A stretch of 64,000 bases of DNA, taken from NCBI RefSeq assembly GCF_003991875.1, contig NZ_CP031423.1:434001-498000 (forward strand). Reading direction: 5' to 3'. Position numbers and translations under genes: made by a program. The notes under the pieces are model-generated. The model saw only the letters and a program-made list of their open reading frames with translations. It was not told the origin of the DNA and made no database searches. Positions 53,151 to 61,289 of the stretch are shown one piece after another. Within the stretch, counting starts at the first letter, position 1, and each line of letters starts with the position of its first letter. Origin of the DNA: Microbacterium lemovicicum. GTDB lineage: Bacteria > Actinomycetota > Actinomycetes > Actinomycetales > Microbacteriaceae.

Positions 53151-53212
53151 ACCACCACAGGTCGACGCCCGCGTAACGGGCGCCGAAACCTGGTGAACGA
53201 AGGAAAAAACCC

Positions 53213-53611
53213 ATGACAATGACAGACCCGGTCGCAGACATGCTGACCCGTCTGCGCAATGCGAACTCGGCGCACCACGACTCCGTCGCGCTGCCGAGCT
53301 CCAAGCTCAAGACCCACATCGCCGAGATCCTCAAGCAGGAGGGCTACATCTCGGAGTGGAACGTCGAGGACGCCCGCGTCGGACAGACGCTGACCCTCAC
53401 GCTCAAGTACGGCCCGAACCGCGAGCGGTCGATCGCCGGCATCAAGCGCGTCTCCAAGCCCGGCCTGCGCGTCTACGCACGCTCGACCGAGATCCCCACC
53501 GTCCTCGGTGGCCTCGGCGTGGCCATCCTGTCCACCTCCTCCGGTCTCCTCACGGACCGTCAGGCCGAGCAGAAGGGCGTGGGCGGAGAAGTTCTCGCCT
53601 ACGTGTGGTGA
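53213..53611 (+). CDS. rpsH: 30S ribosomal protein S8
   Basis: 132 residues, normal for S8, a primary 16S rRNA binder. [14 protein letters not shown] at the start and the C-terminal [20 protein letters not shown] are conserved. ATG 53213 follows AAGGAAAAA; a second ATG lies two codons on. In E. coli S8 is the spc operon repressor. Confidence 0.97.
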   Translation: MTMTDPVADMLTRLRNANSAHHDSVALPSSKLKTHIAEILKQEGYISEWNVEDARVGQTLTLTLKYGPNRERSIAGIKRVSKPGLRVYARSTEIPTVLGGLGVAILSTSSGLLTDRQAEQKGVGGEVLAYVW

Positions 53612-53618
53612 CCCCCGC

Positions 53619-54155
53619 ATGTCTCGTATCGGACGTCTTCCCATCGACATCCCCGCCGAGGTGACCATCACGGTCGACGGCCAGGCTGTCAACGTCAAGG
53701 GCCCCAAGGGCGAGCTGACGCTCACCGTGGCGCGCCCCATCGAGGTGCGCCTCGAGGAGAACCAGATCCTGGTCTCCCGCCCCGACGACGAGCGCGAGTC
53801 GCGTTCGCTGCACGGCCTGACCCGCACGCTGATCAGCAACAACATCGTGGGCGTCACCCAGGGCTACACCAAGGGCCTCGAGGTCGTCGGCACCGGTTAC
53901 CGCGTCGCTCAGAAGGGCGGCTCGATCGAGTTCGCCCTCGGCTTCTCGCACCCCGTGCTCGTCGAGCCCCCGGCGGGCATCACGCTCACGGTCGAGGGCA
54001 ACAACAAGGTGACCGTCAGCGGCATCGACAAGCAGGCCGTCGGCGAGGCGGCCGCCAACATCCGCAAGATCCGCAAGCCCGAGCCGTACAAGGGCAAGGG
54101 TGTGCGGTACGCCGGCGAGGTCGTTCGGCGCAAGGCCGGAAAGAGCGGTAAGTAA
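53619..54155 (+). CDS. rplF: 50S ribosomal protein L6
   Basis: 178 residues. L6 lies near the factor-binding site. [17 protein letters not shown] at the start and [20 protein letters not shown] at the C-terminus are characteristic. ATG 53619 lies 7 bp after rpsH; longer in-frame upstream sequence overlaps rpsH and is not used. Confidence 0.97.
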   Translation: MSRIGRLPIDIPAEVTITVDGQAVNVKGPKGELTLTVARPIEVRLEENQILVSRPDDERESRSLHGLTRTLISNNIVGVTQGYTKGLEVVGTGYRVAQKGGSIEFALGFSHPVLVEPPAGITLTVEGNNKVTVSGIDKQAVGEAAANIRKIRKPEPYKGKGVRYAGEVVRRKAGKSGK

Positions 54156-54157
54156 TC

Positions 54158-54517
54158 ATGGCTATCAAGACCAAGTCCGACGCCCGCGCGCGTCGTCACG
54201 CCCGCCTTCGCAAGAAGGTCATCGGCACCCCCGAGCGTCCGCGCCTGGTGGTCAACCGCTCCGCCCGCCACATCTTCGTGCAGCTGGTCGACGACAGCAA
54301 GGGTCACACCGTGGCCTCCGCGTCGACGATGGAGGCAGACCTCCGCACGTTCGAGGGTGACAAGACGGCCAAGGCGCGCAAGGTCGGCGAGCTCGTCGCC
54401 GATCGCGCGAAGGCCGCCGGCGTCGTGGACGTCGTCTTCGACCGCGGTGGCAACCGCTACGCCGGTCGCGTCGCCGCCATCGCGGACGGCGCCCGTGAGG
54501 GAGGCCTGAACCTGTGA
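54158..54517 (+). CDS. rplR: 50S ribosomal protein L18
   Basis: 119 residues, the standard length. L18 binds 5S rRNA with L5. [20 protein letters not shown] and [20 protein letters not shown] are conserved. Starts 2 bp after rplF and overlaps rpsE by 4 nt (GTGA). Confidence 0.97.
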   Translation: MAIKTKSDARARRHARLRKKVIGTPERPRLVVNRSARHIFVQLVDDSKGHTVASASTMEADLRTFEGDKTAKARKVGELVADRAKAAGVVDVVFDRGGNRYAGRVAAIADGAREGGLNL

Positions 54518-55197
54518 GTGACAACAAGGAGAACACCGTGACCGAGCAGCCCGTCGCTGCCGCCACCACCGAGGCTCCGGCCGAGGTCGTCGCCGAGCGC
54601 GAGCCCCGCCGGGGCGGGCGCGAGCGCAACCCCAACCGCGACCGCGGTGGACGCGACCGCGAGCAGAGCCAGTTCCTGGAGCGCGTGGTCACCATCAACC
54701 GCGTGTCCAAGGTCGTCAAGGGCGGTCGCCGCTTCAGCTTCACGGCGCTCGTCGTCGTGGGCGACGGCAACGGCGTCGTCGGCGTCGGATACGGAAAGGC
54801 CCGCGAGGTGCCCCTGGCCATCTCGAAGGGTGTCGAAGAGGCCAAGCGCAACTTCTTCCGCGTCCCGCGCGTCGGCGTCACCATCCCGCACCCCGTGCAG
54901 GGTGAGGCCGCCGCCGGCGTGGTGCTGCTGCGTCCGGCGTCCGCCGGTACCGGCGTCATCGCCGGTGGGCCGGTCCGCGCCGTGCTCGAGTGCGCTGGCA
55001 TCCACGATGTCCTGTCCAAGTCGCTGGGCTCGTCGAACACGATCAACATCGTGCACGCGACGGTCGCCGCGCTGAAGCAGCTCGAGGAGCCTCGTGCGGT
55101 CGCCGCCCGTCGCGGACTCGAGTTCGACCAGGTCGCCCCCGCGCGTCTGGTCCGTGCCGAGGCCGACGCCCTGGCCGGCTCGAAGGCAGGTGCCTGA
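54514..55197 (+). CDS. rpsE: 30S ribosomal protein S5
   Basis: 227 residues. S5 contributes to accuracy and the mRNA entry channel. The core begins at [20 protein letters not shown] and includes [15 protein letters not shown]. About 50 extra N-terminal residues, acidic then Arg/Gly-rich ([19 protein letters not shown]), precede it, as in some actinobacteria. GTG 54514 overlaps rplR; GTG 54538 is another possible start. Confidence 0.96.
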   Translation: MSDNKENTVTEQPVAAATTEAPAEVVAEREPRRGGRERNPNRDRGGRDREQSQFLERVVTINRVSKVVKGGRRFSFTALVVVGDGNGVVGVGYGKAREVPLAISKGVEEAKRNFFRVPRVGVTIPHPVQGEAAAGVVLLRPASAGTGVIAGGPVRAVLECAGIHDVLSKSLGSSNTINIVHATVAALKQLEEPRAVAARRGLEFDQVAPARLVRAEADALAGSKAGA

Positions 55198-55382
55198 TGG
55201 CTGCCCGTCTGAAAGTGACCCAGGTGAAGTCCAAGGTGAGCGAGAAGCAGAACCAGCGCGACACGCTGCGTTCGCTCGGTCTGAAGCGGATCGGCGACTC
55301 CGTCGTCCGTCCCGACGACGCGCAGACGCGCGGCTACGTCAAGACCGTCGCGCACCTCGTCAAGGTTGAGGAGATCGACTGA
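55197..55382 (+). CDS. rpmD: 50S ribosomal protein L30
   Basis: 61 residues, the usual L30 size. [20 protein letters not shown] and [16 protein letters not shown] are characteristic. TGATG overlaps at both ends couple it to rpsE and rplO. Confidence 0.96.
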   Translation: MAARLKVTQVKSKVSEKQNQRDTLRSLGLKRIGDSVVRPDDAQTRGYVKTVAHLVKVEEID

Positions 55383-56017
55383 TGGCTGAGAAGGCCGAGA
55401 AGAACGACGCCGTCGAGGCGGAGACCGTGAAGGCCCCCGCCAAGAAGACGGCCAAGGCAGCCGACAAGCCGGCCGCCGCCAAGAAGGCGCCTGCCGCGTC
55501 GTCCGCGAAGGCTGCGGCGAACGCGTCCGAGAAGGGTGCCCCCAAGGCCGCCAAGAAGGCGGATGCCCCGGCATCCCGCCCCGGCGTCCTCAAGGTCCAC
55601 CACCTCCGTCCCGTCCCCGGGTCCAACACCGCCAAGACCCGCGTGGGTCGCGGTGAGGGCTCCAAGGGAAAGACGGCCGGTCGTGGCACCAAGGGCCAGA
55701 AGGCCCGCTACCAGGTCAAGGTCGGCTTCGAGGGTGGGCAGATGCCGCTGCACATGCGCACCCCGAAGCTCCGCGGGTTCAAGAACCCGTTCCGGGTGGA
55801 GTACCAGGTCGTCAACCTCGACAAGCTCTCCGAGCTGTACCCCGCCGGCGGAGAGGTCACCATCAGCGACCTCGTCGCCAAGGGCGCGGTGCGCAAGAAC
55901 GAGAAGGTCAAGGTGCTGGGCACCGGCGACATCGCCGTGAAGCTCGACGTCTCCGTGGACAAGGTCTCCGGCTCCGCCGAGCAGAAGATCGTCGCCGCGG
56001 GCGGCACCGTCAAGTAG
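55382..56017 (+). CDS. rplO: 50S ribosomal protein L15 with a long Lys/Ala-rich N-terminal extension
   Basis: 211 residues, about 60 longer than usual. Residues 1-66 are Ala/Lys-rich ([20 protein letters not shown] and similar), histone-H1-like in composition; the L15 core begins at [13 protein letters not shown] and has [20 protein letters not shown] and [17 protein letters not shown]. The short repeat GGATGCC-CC-GGCATCC lies in the extension (55561-55576). ATG 55382 overlaps rpmD. Confidence 0.95.
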   Translation: MAEKAEKNDAVEAETVKAPAKKTAKAADKPAAAKKAPAASSAKAAANASEKGAPKAAKKADAPASRPGVLKVHHLRPVPGSNTAKTRVGRGEGSKGKTAGRGTKGQKARYQVKVGFEGGQMPLHMRTPKLRGFKNPFRVEYQVVNLDKLSELYPAGGEVTISDLVAKGAVRKNEKVKVLGTGDIAVKLDVSVDKVSGSAEQKIVAAGGTVK

Positions 56018-56024
56018 TTCCTCG

Positions 56025-56059
56025 CAGCAGGGGCCGGAGCATCGCTCCGGCCCCTGCTG
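56025..56059 (+). terminator. Terminator after rplO
   Basis: A perfect 16-bp stem (56025-56040 with 56044-56059) with a tiny loop, 8 bp after the rplO stop. It separates the spc genes from secY. Confidence 0.85.
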
Positions 56060-56062
56060 GGT

Positions 56063-56068
56063 TACCCT
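56063..56068 (+). promoter_or_regulatory. Putative secY -10 box
   Basis: TACCCT lies immediately after the rplO terminator, about 50 nt before the secY start. No -35 is recognisable because that position falls in the terminator stem. Its place right after the hairpin suggests independent expression of secY-adk-map. Confidence 0.4.
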
Positions 56069-56117
56069 GGATGCGGTGCGCCTCGGGCGTTCCGGCATCC
56101 CTTCTGGAGGCAGCCTC

Positions 56118-57440
56118 TTGTTCAGCGCCATCGCGCGGGTCTTCCGCACACCTGATCTGCGGCGGAAGATCGCATTCACCCTGGCGATCATCGCCATCTA
56201 CCGTCTCGGTGCGCACGTGCCGTCTCCGTTCGTGGACTTCCCGAACGTGCAGTCGTGCCTCGCAGCGAGCTCCGGGACCGAGGGTCTCCTGTCCCTCGTC
56301 AACCTCTTCTCGGGCGGCGCGCTCCTGCAGCTGTCCATTTTCGCGCTCGGCGTGATGCCGTACATCACGGCCACGATCATCGTGCAGCTGCTGCGCGTCG
56401 TGATCCCGCACTTCGAGACGCTGTACAAGGAGGGCCAGGCCGGTCAGGCCCGGCTCACCCAGTACACCCGCTACCTCACGATCGCGCTGGCGCTGCTGCA
56501 GTCCACGACGCTGGTCACGGTCGCACGCAGCGGACAGCTGTTCGGCAACACCGGCATCCCCGAGTGCACGAACCTCCTCACGAACGACGTGTGGTGGGCG
56601 CAGCTGCTCATGATCATCACGATGACCGCCGGCACCGGCCTCATCATGTGGTTCGCCGAGCTCGTCACGGAGAAGGGCATCGGCAACGGCATGTCGATCC
56701 TGATCTTCACGTCGATCGCCGCCGCGTTCCCCGCGTCGATGTGGGCCATCGCCCAGACCAAGGGCTTCGAGACCTTCCTGCTGGTCCTCGCCGTCGGCAT
56801 CCTTGTCGTCGCCCTCGTGGTGTTCGTCGAGCAGTCGCAGCGGCGCGTGCCGGTGCAGTACGCCAAGCGCATGGTCGGACGCCGCACCTACGGCGGCACG
56901 AACACCTACATCCCGATCAAGGTCAACATGGCCGGCGTCGTGCCCGTCATCTTCGCCTCGTCGCTGCTGTACATCCCCGCCCTCATCGCGCAGTTCAACC
57001 AGCCGCAGGCCGGTCAGACCGCGCCGGACTGGGTGGTGTGGATCACGAACTACCTCACCAAGGGCGATCACCCGCTGTACATGGTGCTGTACTTCCTCCT
57101 CATCGTCGGCTTCACCTACTTCTACGTCGCGATCACCTTCAACCCCGTCGAGGTCGCCGACAACATGAAGAAGTACGGCGGGTTCATCCCCGGCATCCGT
57201 GCCGGTCGGCCGACGGCCGAGTACCTCGACTACGTCCTCACGCGCATCACGCTGCCGGGCTCGATCTACCTCGGCCTCATCGCGCTCCTGCCGCTCATCG
57301 CCCTGGCCACGGTCGGCGCCAACCAGAACTTCCCGTTCGGCGGCGCCTCGATTCTGATCATCGTCGGTGTCGGACTCGAGACGGTCAAGCAGATCGACGC
57401 GCAGCTCCAGCAGCGCCACTACGAAGGACTCCTGCGATGA
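56118..57440 (+). CDS. secY: Preprotein translocase channel subunit SecY
   Basis: A 440-residue ten-helix membrane protein, the protein-conducting channel with SecE and SecG. RTPDLRRKIAFTLAIIAIYR leads into TM1, IYRLGAHVPSP follows, and VVGRRTYGG-like cytoplasmic loops plus GFIPGIRAGRPTAEYLDYVL are conserved. TTG 56118 is chosen because GGAGG (56106-56110) lies 7 nt upstream and the N-terminus then matches SecY; GTG 56076 is in frame but lacks a ribosome binding site. The stop overlaps adk (ATGA). Confidence 0.96.
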   Translation: MFSAIARVFRTPDLRRKIAFTLAIIAIYRLGAHVPSPFVDFPNVQSCLAASSGTEGLLSLVNLFSGGALLQLSIFALGVMPYITATIIVQLLRVVIPHFETLYKEGQAGQARLTQYTRYLTIALALLQSTTLVTVARSGQLFGNTGIPECTNLLTNDVWWAQLLMIITMTAGTGLIMWFAELVTEKGIGNGMSILIFTSIAAAFPASMWAIAQTKGFETFLLVLAVGILVVALVVFVEQSQRRVPVQYAKRMVGRRTYGGTNTYIPIKVNMAGVVPVIFASSLLYIPALIAQFNQPQAGQTAPDWVVWITNYLTKGDHPLYMVLYFLLIVGFTYFYVAITFNPVEVADNMKKYGGFIPGIRAGRPTAEYLDYVLTRITLPGSIYLGLIALLPLIALATVGANQNFPFGGASILIIVGVGLETVKQIDAQLQQRHYEGLLR

Positions 57441-58033
57441 CGGCGCGTCTGCTGATCGTCGGCCCGCAGGGCTCCGGCAAGGGCACCCAGGGCGTCCGCG
57501 TCGCGGACAGCTTCGGCGTCCCGGCCATCTCCACCGGCGACATGTTCCGCGCCGCCGTCGCGGGGGGATCCGAGCTCGGCACCCAGGTGCGCGAGATCAT
57601 CCAGGCCGGCAACCTCGTGCCCGACCAGCTCACCAGCAAGGTGGTGCAGGAGAGGCTGTCGCAGGATGACGCGGCTCAGGGCTTCCTCCTCGACGGCTAC
57701 CCGCGCAACCTCGGCCAGGTCGAAGACCTCGACGCCTTCCTCGCGTCGCGCGACGAGCAGCTCGACGCTGTGCTCGAGCTCGTCGTTCCGCGCGACGAGA
57801 GCATCTCGCGCCTCACGCGCCGCGCGCAGGAGCAGGGTCGCACCGACGACACCGAAGAGGTCATCGCCAACCGTCTCGCGATCTACGAGCGCGAGACGGC
57901 GCCCATCCTCGAGGTCTACTCCGCCCGTGGAGTCGTCGACACCATCGACGGCGTCGGCACGCTGGACGAGATCACCGATCGCATCGTCGCGGCGCTGCAG
58001 GCGCGCGGACTGACGCGTCCGGCCGCCGTCTGA
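57437..58033 (+). CDS. adk: Adenylate kinase (short form)
   Basis: 198 residues. Converts ATP and AMP to two ADP. The P-loop is GPQGSGKGTQ (about 9-18); STGDMFRAAV, LLDGYPRNLGQVE and the short lid region RRAQEQGRTDDTEEV show the short form without the zinc-type lid insertion, usual in actinobacteria. Overlaps secY by 4 nt; map follows 1 bp later. Confidence 0.97.
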   Translation: MTARLLIVGPQGSGKGTQGVRVADSFGVPAISTGDMFRAAVAGGSELGTQVREIIQAGNLVPDQLTSKVVQERLSQDDAAQGFLLDGYPRNLGQVEDLDAFLASRDEQLDAVLELVVPRDESISRLTRRAQEQGRTDDTEEVIANRLAIYERETAPILEVYSARGVVDTIDGVGTLDEITDRIVAALQARGLTRPAAV

Positions 58034-58034
58034 C

Positions 58035-58871
58035 GTGGCCTCGCTCCGTCGATCGATCTACAAGTCGCCCGCCCAGCTGCGGGCGATGGTGGAGCCGGGT
58101 CTCATCACGGCCGCGGCGCTCCGCGCCGCCCGCGAGCTCATCGTGCCGGGAAGGACGACAGCGGAACTGGATGCCGCGGCATCCGCCGTCATCGTCGCCC
58201 GCGGCGCGAAGTCGAACTTCCAGATGGTGCGCGGCTACAGCCACACCGTCTGCACCTCGGTGAACGAGCAGGTGGTGCACGGCATCCCCGGACCGCGGGT
58301 GCTCCAGCCCGGCGACATCGTCTCCGTCGACGCGGGCGCGGAGTACCAGGGCTGGAACGGCGACTCTGCCCTCACCGTGGTGATCCCCGATGACGCGCGC
58401 CCTGACGTCGTCGCCGAGCGCGTCGAGCTCTCGCGGGTGACCGAGGGGTCGCTCTGGGCAGGCATCGCCGCCCTGGCGACCGCGCGTCGGCTCGGCGAGG
58501 TGGGTGCGGCCATCCAGGGCTACATCGAGGACTCCGGGCACGACTACGGCATCCTCCGGGAGTACGTCGGTCACGGCATCGGCCGCAAGATGCACGAGGC
58601 GCCGTCGATCTTCAACTACCGCACGTCCGACCTCGGCCCCGAGGTGCGTCCCGGGCTCGCGGTCGCGATCGAGCCCATGGTCGTCATCGGCGACCAGGCC
58701 ACTCTCGTCGAGGACGACGACTGGACGGTCTCCACGGTGGACGGCACAGCCGGCTCACACTGGGAGCACAGCGTGGCCGTGCACGATAACGGTATCTGGG
58801 TGCTCACCGCGCCCGACGGTGGAGCAGCGGGTCTGGCGCCTTTCGGCGTGGTCCCGACTGCCATTCAGTAG
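58035..58871 (+). CDS. map: Methionine aminopeptidase, type I
   Basis: 278 residues. Removes N-terminal Met from new proteins. Metal-binding residues are visible in SVDAGAEYQGWNGDSALT (two Asp), VGHGIGRKMHEAP (His), AIEPMVV (Glu) and SHWEHSVAV (Glu). The core begins soon after the N-terminus, without an SH3-binding extension. GTG start 1 bp after adk. A GGATGCC-GC-GGCATCC motif lies in the coding sequence (58169-58184). Confidence 0.97.
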   Translation: MASLRRSIYKSPAQLRAMVEPGLITAAALRAARELIVPGRTTAELDAAASAVIVARGAKSNFQMVRGYSHTVCTSVNEQVVHGIPGPRVLQPGDIVSVDAGAEYQGWNGDSALTVVIPDDARPDVVAERVELSRVTEGSLWAGIAALATARRLGEVGAAIQGYIEDSGHDYGILREYVGHGIGRKMHEAPSIFNYRTSDLGPEVRPGLAVAIEPMVVIGDQATLVEDDDWTVSTVDGTAGSHWEHSVAVHDNGIWVLTAPDGGAAGLAPFGVVPTAIQ

Positions 58872-58887
58872 AAGGCGGAAGAAGACG

Positions 58888-59571
58888 ATGGCAACGGCCG
58901 TGCGCAAGAAGAACTGGTTCGCGATCTGGATCACCATCGGTGTGGTGGTCGTGCTCGCGGCCGTCGGCGGAACGGTCGTGTGGATGAACTCCATCGCCAC
59001 CGGTCCCGGCACCGCCCCGCAGGCCGCCAACATCAACACCGACACCGGGGCGATCGCGATTGGCGAGGGCTCGAAGTCGATGGACACCTACGTGGACTTC
59101 ATGTGCCCCGTCTGCGGTCAGTTCGAGTCCGTCTACGGTCAGTCCATCCAGGGCCTCGTCGACGACGGCACGATCACGCTGAACGTGCACCCGATCTCGA
59201 TCCTCGACCGCCAGTCGCAGGGCACGCAGTTCTCCACGCGTGCCGCCAGCGCGATGTACTGCGTGGCGGCGAACGACCCGTCGGCGGCGCTGCCGTTCCT
59301 GCAGGCCATGTTCGCCGGCCAGCCGTCGGAGGGATCGACGGGCCTCACCGACGACGAGATCTCCGCCGTCGCCGAGCAGGCGGGCGCGACCAACTCCGCG
59401 TCGTGCATCGCCGACGGGACCTACCGCAAGTACGTCGCGTCGATGACGCCGAAGACGCCGGTGGCACCGGGGTCGCAGGGCATCGGCACGCCGACCATCG
59501 CCATCAACGGCGAGACGATCGCCAACTCCTCCCTGCCGCAGCCCGACCAGCTGGCCACGCTCTTCCAGTAG
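58888..59571 (+). CDS. Membrane-anchored DsbA/thioredoxin-fold protein (CPVC)
   Basis: 227 residues. N-terminal membrane helix at about 11-33, then an extracytoplasmic thioredoxin-fold domain with the redox pair Cys73-P-V-Cys76, the cis-Pro loop IGTPTIAING and two further Cys in the helical insert. It should catalyse disulfide exchange outside the membrane. ATG 58888 follows GAAGG. It is placed between map and infA, 16 bp after map, so it is probably co-expressed with secY-adk-map. Calling it DsbA or a DsbG-like reductase is not possible from sequence. Confidence 0.88.
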   Translation: MATAVRKKNWFAIWITIGVVVVLAAVGGTVVWMNSIATGPGTAPQAANINTDTGAIAIGEGSKSMDTYVDFMCPVCGQFESVYGQSIQGLVDDGTITLNVHPISILDRQSQGTQFSTRAASAMYCVAANDPSAALPFLQAMFAGQPSEGSTGLTDDEISAVAEQAGATNSASCIADGTYRKYVASMTPKTPVAPGSQGIGTPTIAINGETIANSSLPQPDQLATLFQ

Positions 59572-59588
59572 AGCCGGCGCGGGGGACC

Positions 59589-59631
59589 GCGACACGCCCG
59601 AGTTGCCGAGGGTGCGAGTACCACGTACACT
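59589..59631 (+). promoter_or_regulatory. infA promoter with a GCGACACGCCCG box
   Basis: -35 TTGCCG (59603-59608) and -10 TACACT (59626-59631) have a 17-bp spacer. GCGACACGCCCG (59589-59600) lies directly upstream of the -35, as at the S10 operon promoter. The leader to infA is about 108 nt. Confidence 0.72.
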
Positions 59632-59709
59632 TGATCTTTGGTGCTTTGCGCCTGTTTCGGCGTGTCCGACGGTCATCCCGAGGAACCCGGCACCACCCAC
59701 CCCACCACC

Positions 59710-59727
59710 GCAGACCGACCGGTCTGC
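59710..59727 (+). other. Hairpin just before infA
   Basis: GCAGACC (59710-59716) pairs with GGTCTGC (59721-59727) around a GACC loop, ending 18 nt before the infA ATG. infA has only a weak ribosome binding site, so the hairpin could influence initiation; this is inference. Confidence 0.4.
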
Positions 59728-59745
59728 ATGAGCGTTAGCGAGTGT

Positions 59746-59967
59746 ATGGCGAAGAAAGACGGTGTCATCGAGATCGAAGGCGTGATCTCCGAGGCGCTGC
59801 CCAACGCGATGTTCCGCGTTGAGCTGAGCAACGGGCACAAGGTACTCGCCACGATCTCGGGCAAGATGCGGCAGAACTACATCCGCATCATCCCCGAGGA
59901 CCGCGTCGTCGTGGAGCTCAGCCCCTACGACCTCACCCGCGGCCGCATCGTCTACCGCTACCGCTAG
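59746..59967 (+). CDS. infA: Translation initiation factor IF-1
   Basis: 73 residues, the usual IF-1 length. An OB-fold protein that occupies the A site of the 30S subunit during initiation. [39 protein letters not shown] and [11 protein letters not shown] are near invariant. ATG 59746 is chosen because it matches the family N-terminus; in-frame upstream starts would add unrelated residues. Confidence 0.97.
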   Translation: MAKKDGVIEIEGVISEALPNAMFRVELSNGHKVLATISGKMRQNYIRIIPEDRVVVELSPYDLTRGRIVYRYR

Positions 59968-60031
59968 ACCGGTCGAGAAGTAACGCCCCAGGCTCCGGCC
60001 TGCCCGGCGAAGACAGCGAACAGGAAAAAAC

Positions 60032-60148
60032 ATGAAGGTCAAGCCGAGCGTCAAGCCGATCTGCGATCACTGCAAGGTGATCCGCCGCCACGGCAACGTC
60101 ATGGTCATCTGCAAGTCCAACCCGCGCCACAAGCAGCGCCAGGGCTAG
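60032..60148 (+). CDS. rpmJ: 50S ribosomal protein L36
   Basis: 38 residues: [20 protein letters not shown], then [18 protein letters not shown]. Cys11, Cys14, Cys27 and His32 form the zinc site, so this is the C+ type. ATG 60032 follows an AGGAAAAAA sequence. It lies between infA and rpsM, its usual place. Followed by the palindrome at 60155-60182. Confidence 0.96.
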   Translation: MKVKPSVKPICDHCKVIRRHGNVMVICKSNPRHKQRQG

Positions 60149-60154
60149 CACTCC

Positions 60155-60182
60155 GACGGATGCCGCAGCTGCGGCATCCGTC
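60155..60182 (+). terminator. 28-bp perfect palindrome after rpmJ
   Basis: The two 14-nt arms start GACGGATGCC and end GGCATCCGTC. It forms a strong hairpin 6 bp after the rpmJ stop, so it may partly terminate the infA-rpmJ transcript or protect its end. Confidence 0.65.
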
Positions 60183-60219
60183 ATCCACAACTGAACACAC
60201 CTCTACGGCAGCACCAGAA

Positions 60220-60256
60220 CCTCGCAAGAGGGGACACCCCGGGCTGGAGGCCCGGG
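60220..60256 (+). other. Two hairpins in the rpsM leader
   Basis: CCTC-GCAA-GAGG (60220-60231, GNRA loop) is followed by CCCGGGC/GCCCGGG (60238-60256, TGGAG loop), about 45 nt before rpsM. Alpha operons in other bacteria are controlled by a folded leader; a similar function here is possible but not shown. Confidence 0.4.
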
Positions 60257-60301
60257 CACCGGCACTGCTCCACACCTCCACGACACTCCTAGGAGAGCCG
60301 C

Positions 60302-60676
60302 ATGGCACGTCTCGCCGGCGTCGACATCCCGCGCGACAAGCGCGTGGTCATCGCCCTGACCTACATCTACGGCATCGGCCGTACCCGTTCCGAGGAGATC
60401 CTCACCGCGACCGGCGTCAGCCCGGACCTCCGCGTGAAGGACCTCTCGGATGACCAGCTCATCGCCCTCCGCGACTTCATCGAAGCGACCTTCAAGGTCG
60501 AGGGCGACCTGCGCCGCGAGGTGGCCGCCGACATCCGCCGCAAGGTCGAGATCGGCTCCTACCAGGGCATCCGCCACCGCCGCGGCCTGCCCGTGCGCGG
60601 TCAGCGCACCAAGACCAACGCCCGCACGCGCAAGGGTCCCAAGCGCACCGTCGCCGGCAAGAAGAAGGCGCGCTAA
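60302..60676 (+). CDS. rpsM: 30S ribosomal protein S13
   Basis: 124 residues, usual for S13, which contacts S19 and the P-site tRNA and forms intersubunit bridges. [34 protein letters not shown] and [20 protein letters not shown] are conserved. ATG 60302 follows TAGGAGAG. Confidence 0.97.
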   Translation: MARLAGVDIPRDKRVVIALTYIYGIGRTRSEEILTATGVSPDLRVKDLSDDQLIALRDFIEATFKVEGDLRREVAADIRRKVEIGSYQGIRHRRGLPVRGQRTKTNARTRKGPKRTVAGKKKAR

Positions 60677-60709
60677 CGCGCGGCCGCCAAGGTTCAGGAG
60701 AACACGCAC

Positions 60710-61108
60710 ATGGCACAGGCCAAGACCGCCGCGCGCAAGCCGCGCCGCAAGGAGAAGAAGAACATCGCCGTGGGCCAGGCCCACATCAAGTCGACGTTCA
60801 ACAACACGATCGTCTCGATCACCGACCCGACCGGCGCTGTCATCAGCTGGGCGTCCTCGGGCGGCGTGGGCTTCAAGGGCTCGCGCAAGTCCACCCCGTA
60901 CGCCGCCGGAATGGCCGCCGAGTCCGCTGCGCGCCAGGCGCAGGAGCACGGCGTCAAGAAGGTCGACGTCTTCGTCAAGGGTCCCGGCTCCGGCCGTGAG
61001 ACCGCGATCCGCTCGCTGCAGGCCGCCGGCCTCGAGGTCGGGTCGATCAACGACGTGACGCCGCAGGCGCACAACGGCTGCCGTCCGCCGAAGCGCCGCC
61101 GCGTCTGA
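60710..61108 (+). CDS. rpsK: 30S ribosomal protein S11
   Basis: 132 residues. S11 forms part of the platform near the mRNA exit. [20 protein letters not shown] and the C-terminal [18 protein letters not shown] are conserved; the N-terminus is basic ([11 protein letters not shown]). Starts 33 bp after rpsM. rpsD, which usually follows, is absent. Confidence 0.97.
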   Translation: MAQAKTAARKPRRKEKKNIAVGQAHIKSTFNNTIVSITDPTGAVISWASSGGVGFKGSRKSTPYAAGMAAESAARQAQEHGVKKVDVFVKGPGSGRETAIRSLQAAGLEVGSINDVTPQAHNGCRPPKRRRV

Positions 61109-61120
61109 CACCCGTCGTCC

Positions 61121-61152
61121 GGCAGGCCCGGGGATTCGTCCCCGAGCCTGCC
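61121..61152 (+). terminator. UUCG-loop hairpin between rpsK and rpoA
   Basis: A 14-bp stem (61121-61134 with 61139-61152, one mismatch) with a TTCG loop, 12 bp after the rpsK stop. It probably ends much of the rpsM-rpsK transcript, implying a separate promoter for rpoA in the remaining ~135 bp; a TATAGC near 61257 is a weak -10 candidate. Confidence 0.65.
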
Positions 61153-61289
61153 GAGACCGGTCCGCTGAGCCCGTCGCGGCTCAAACACGCTTCGCGGCTG
61201 CCGGACCTCCGGCATCCGCTCGAGTAAAACTCAACACCTCATTCACCGCACGTGTCATATAGCGGGCACGTGATCGAAAGGAACACATA

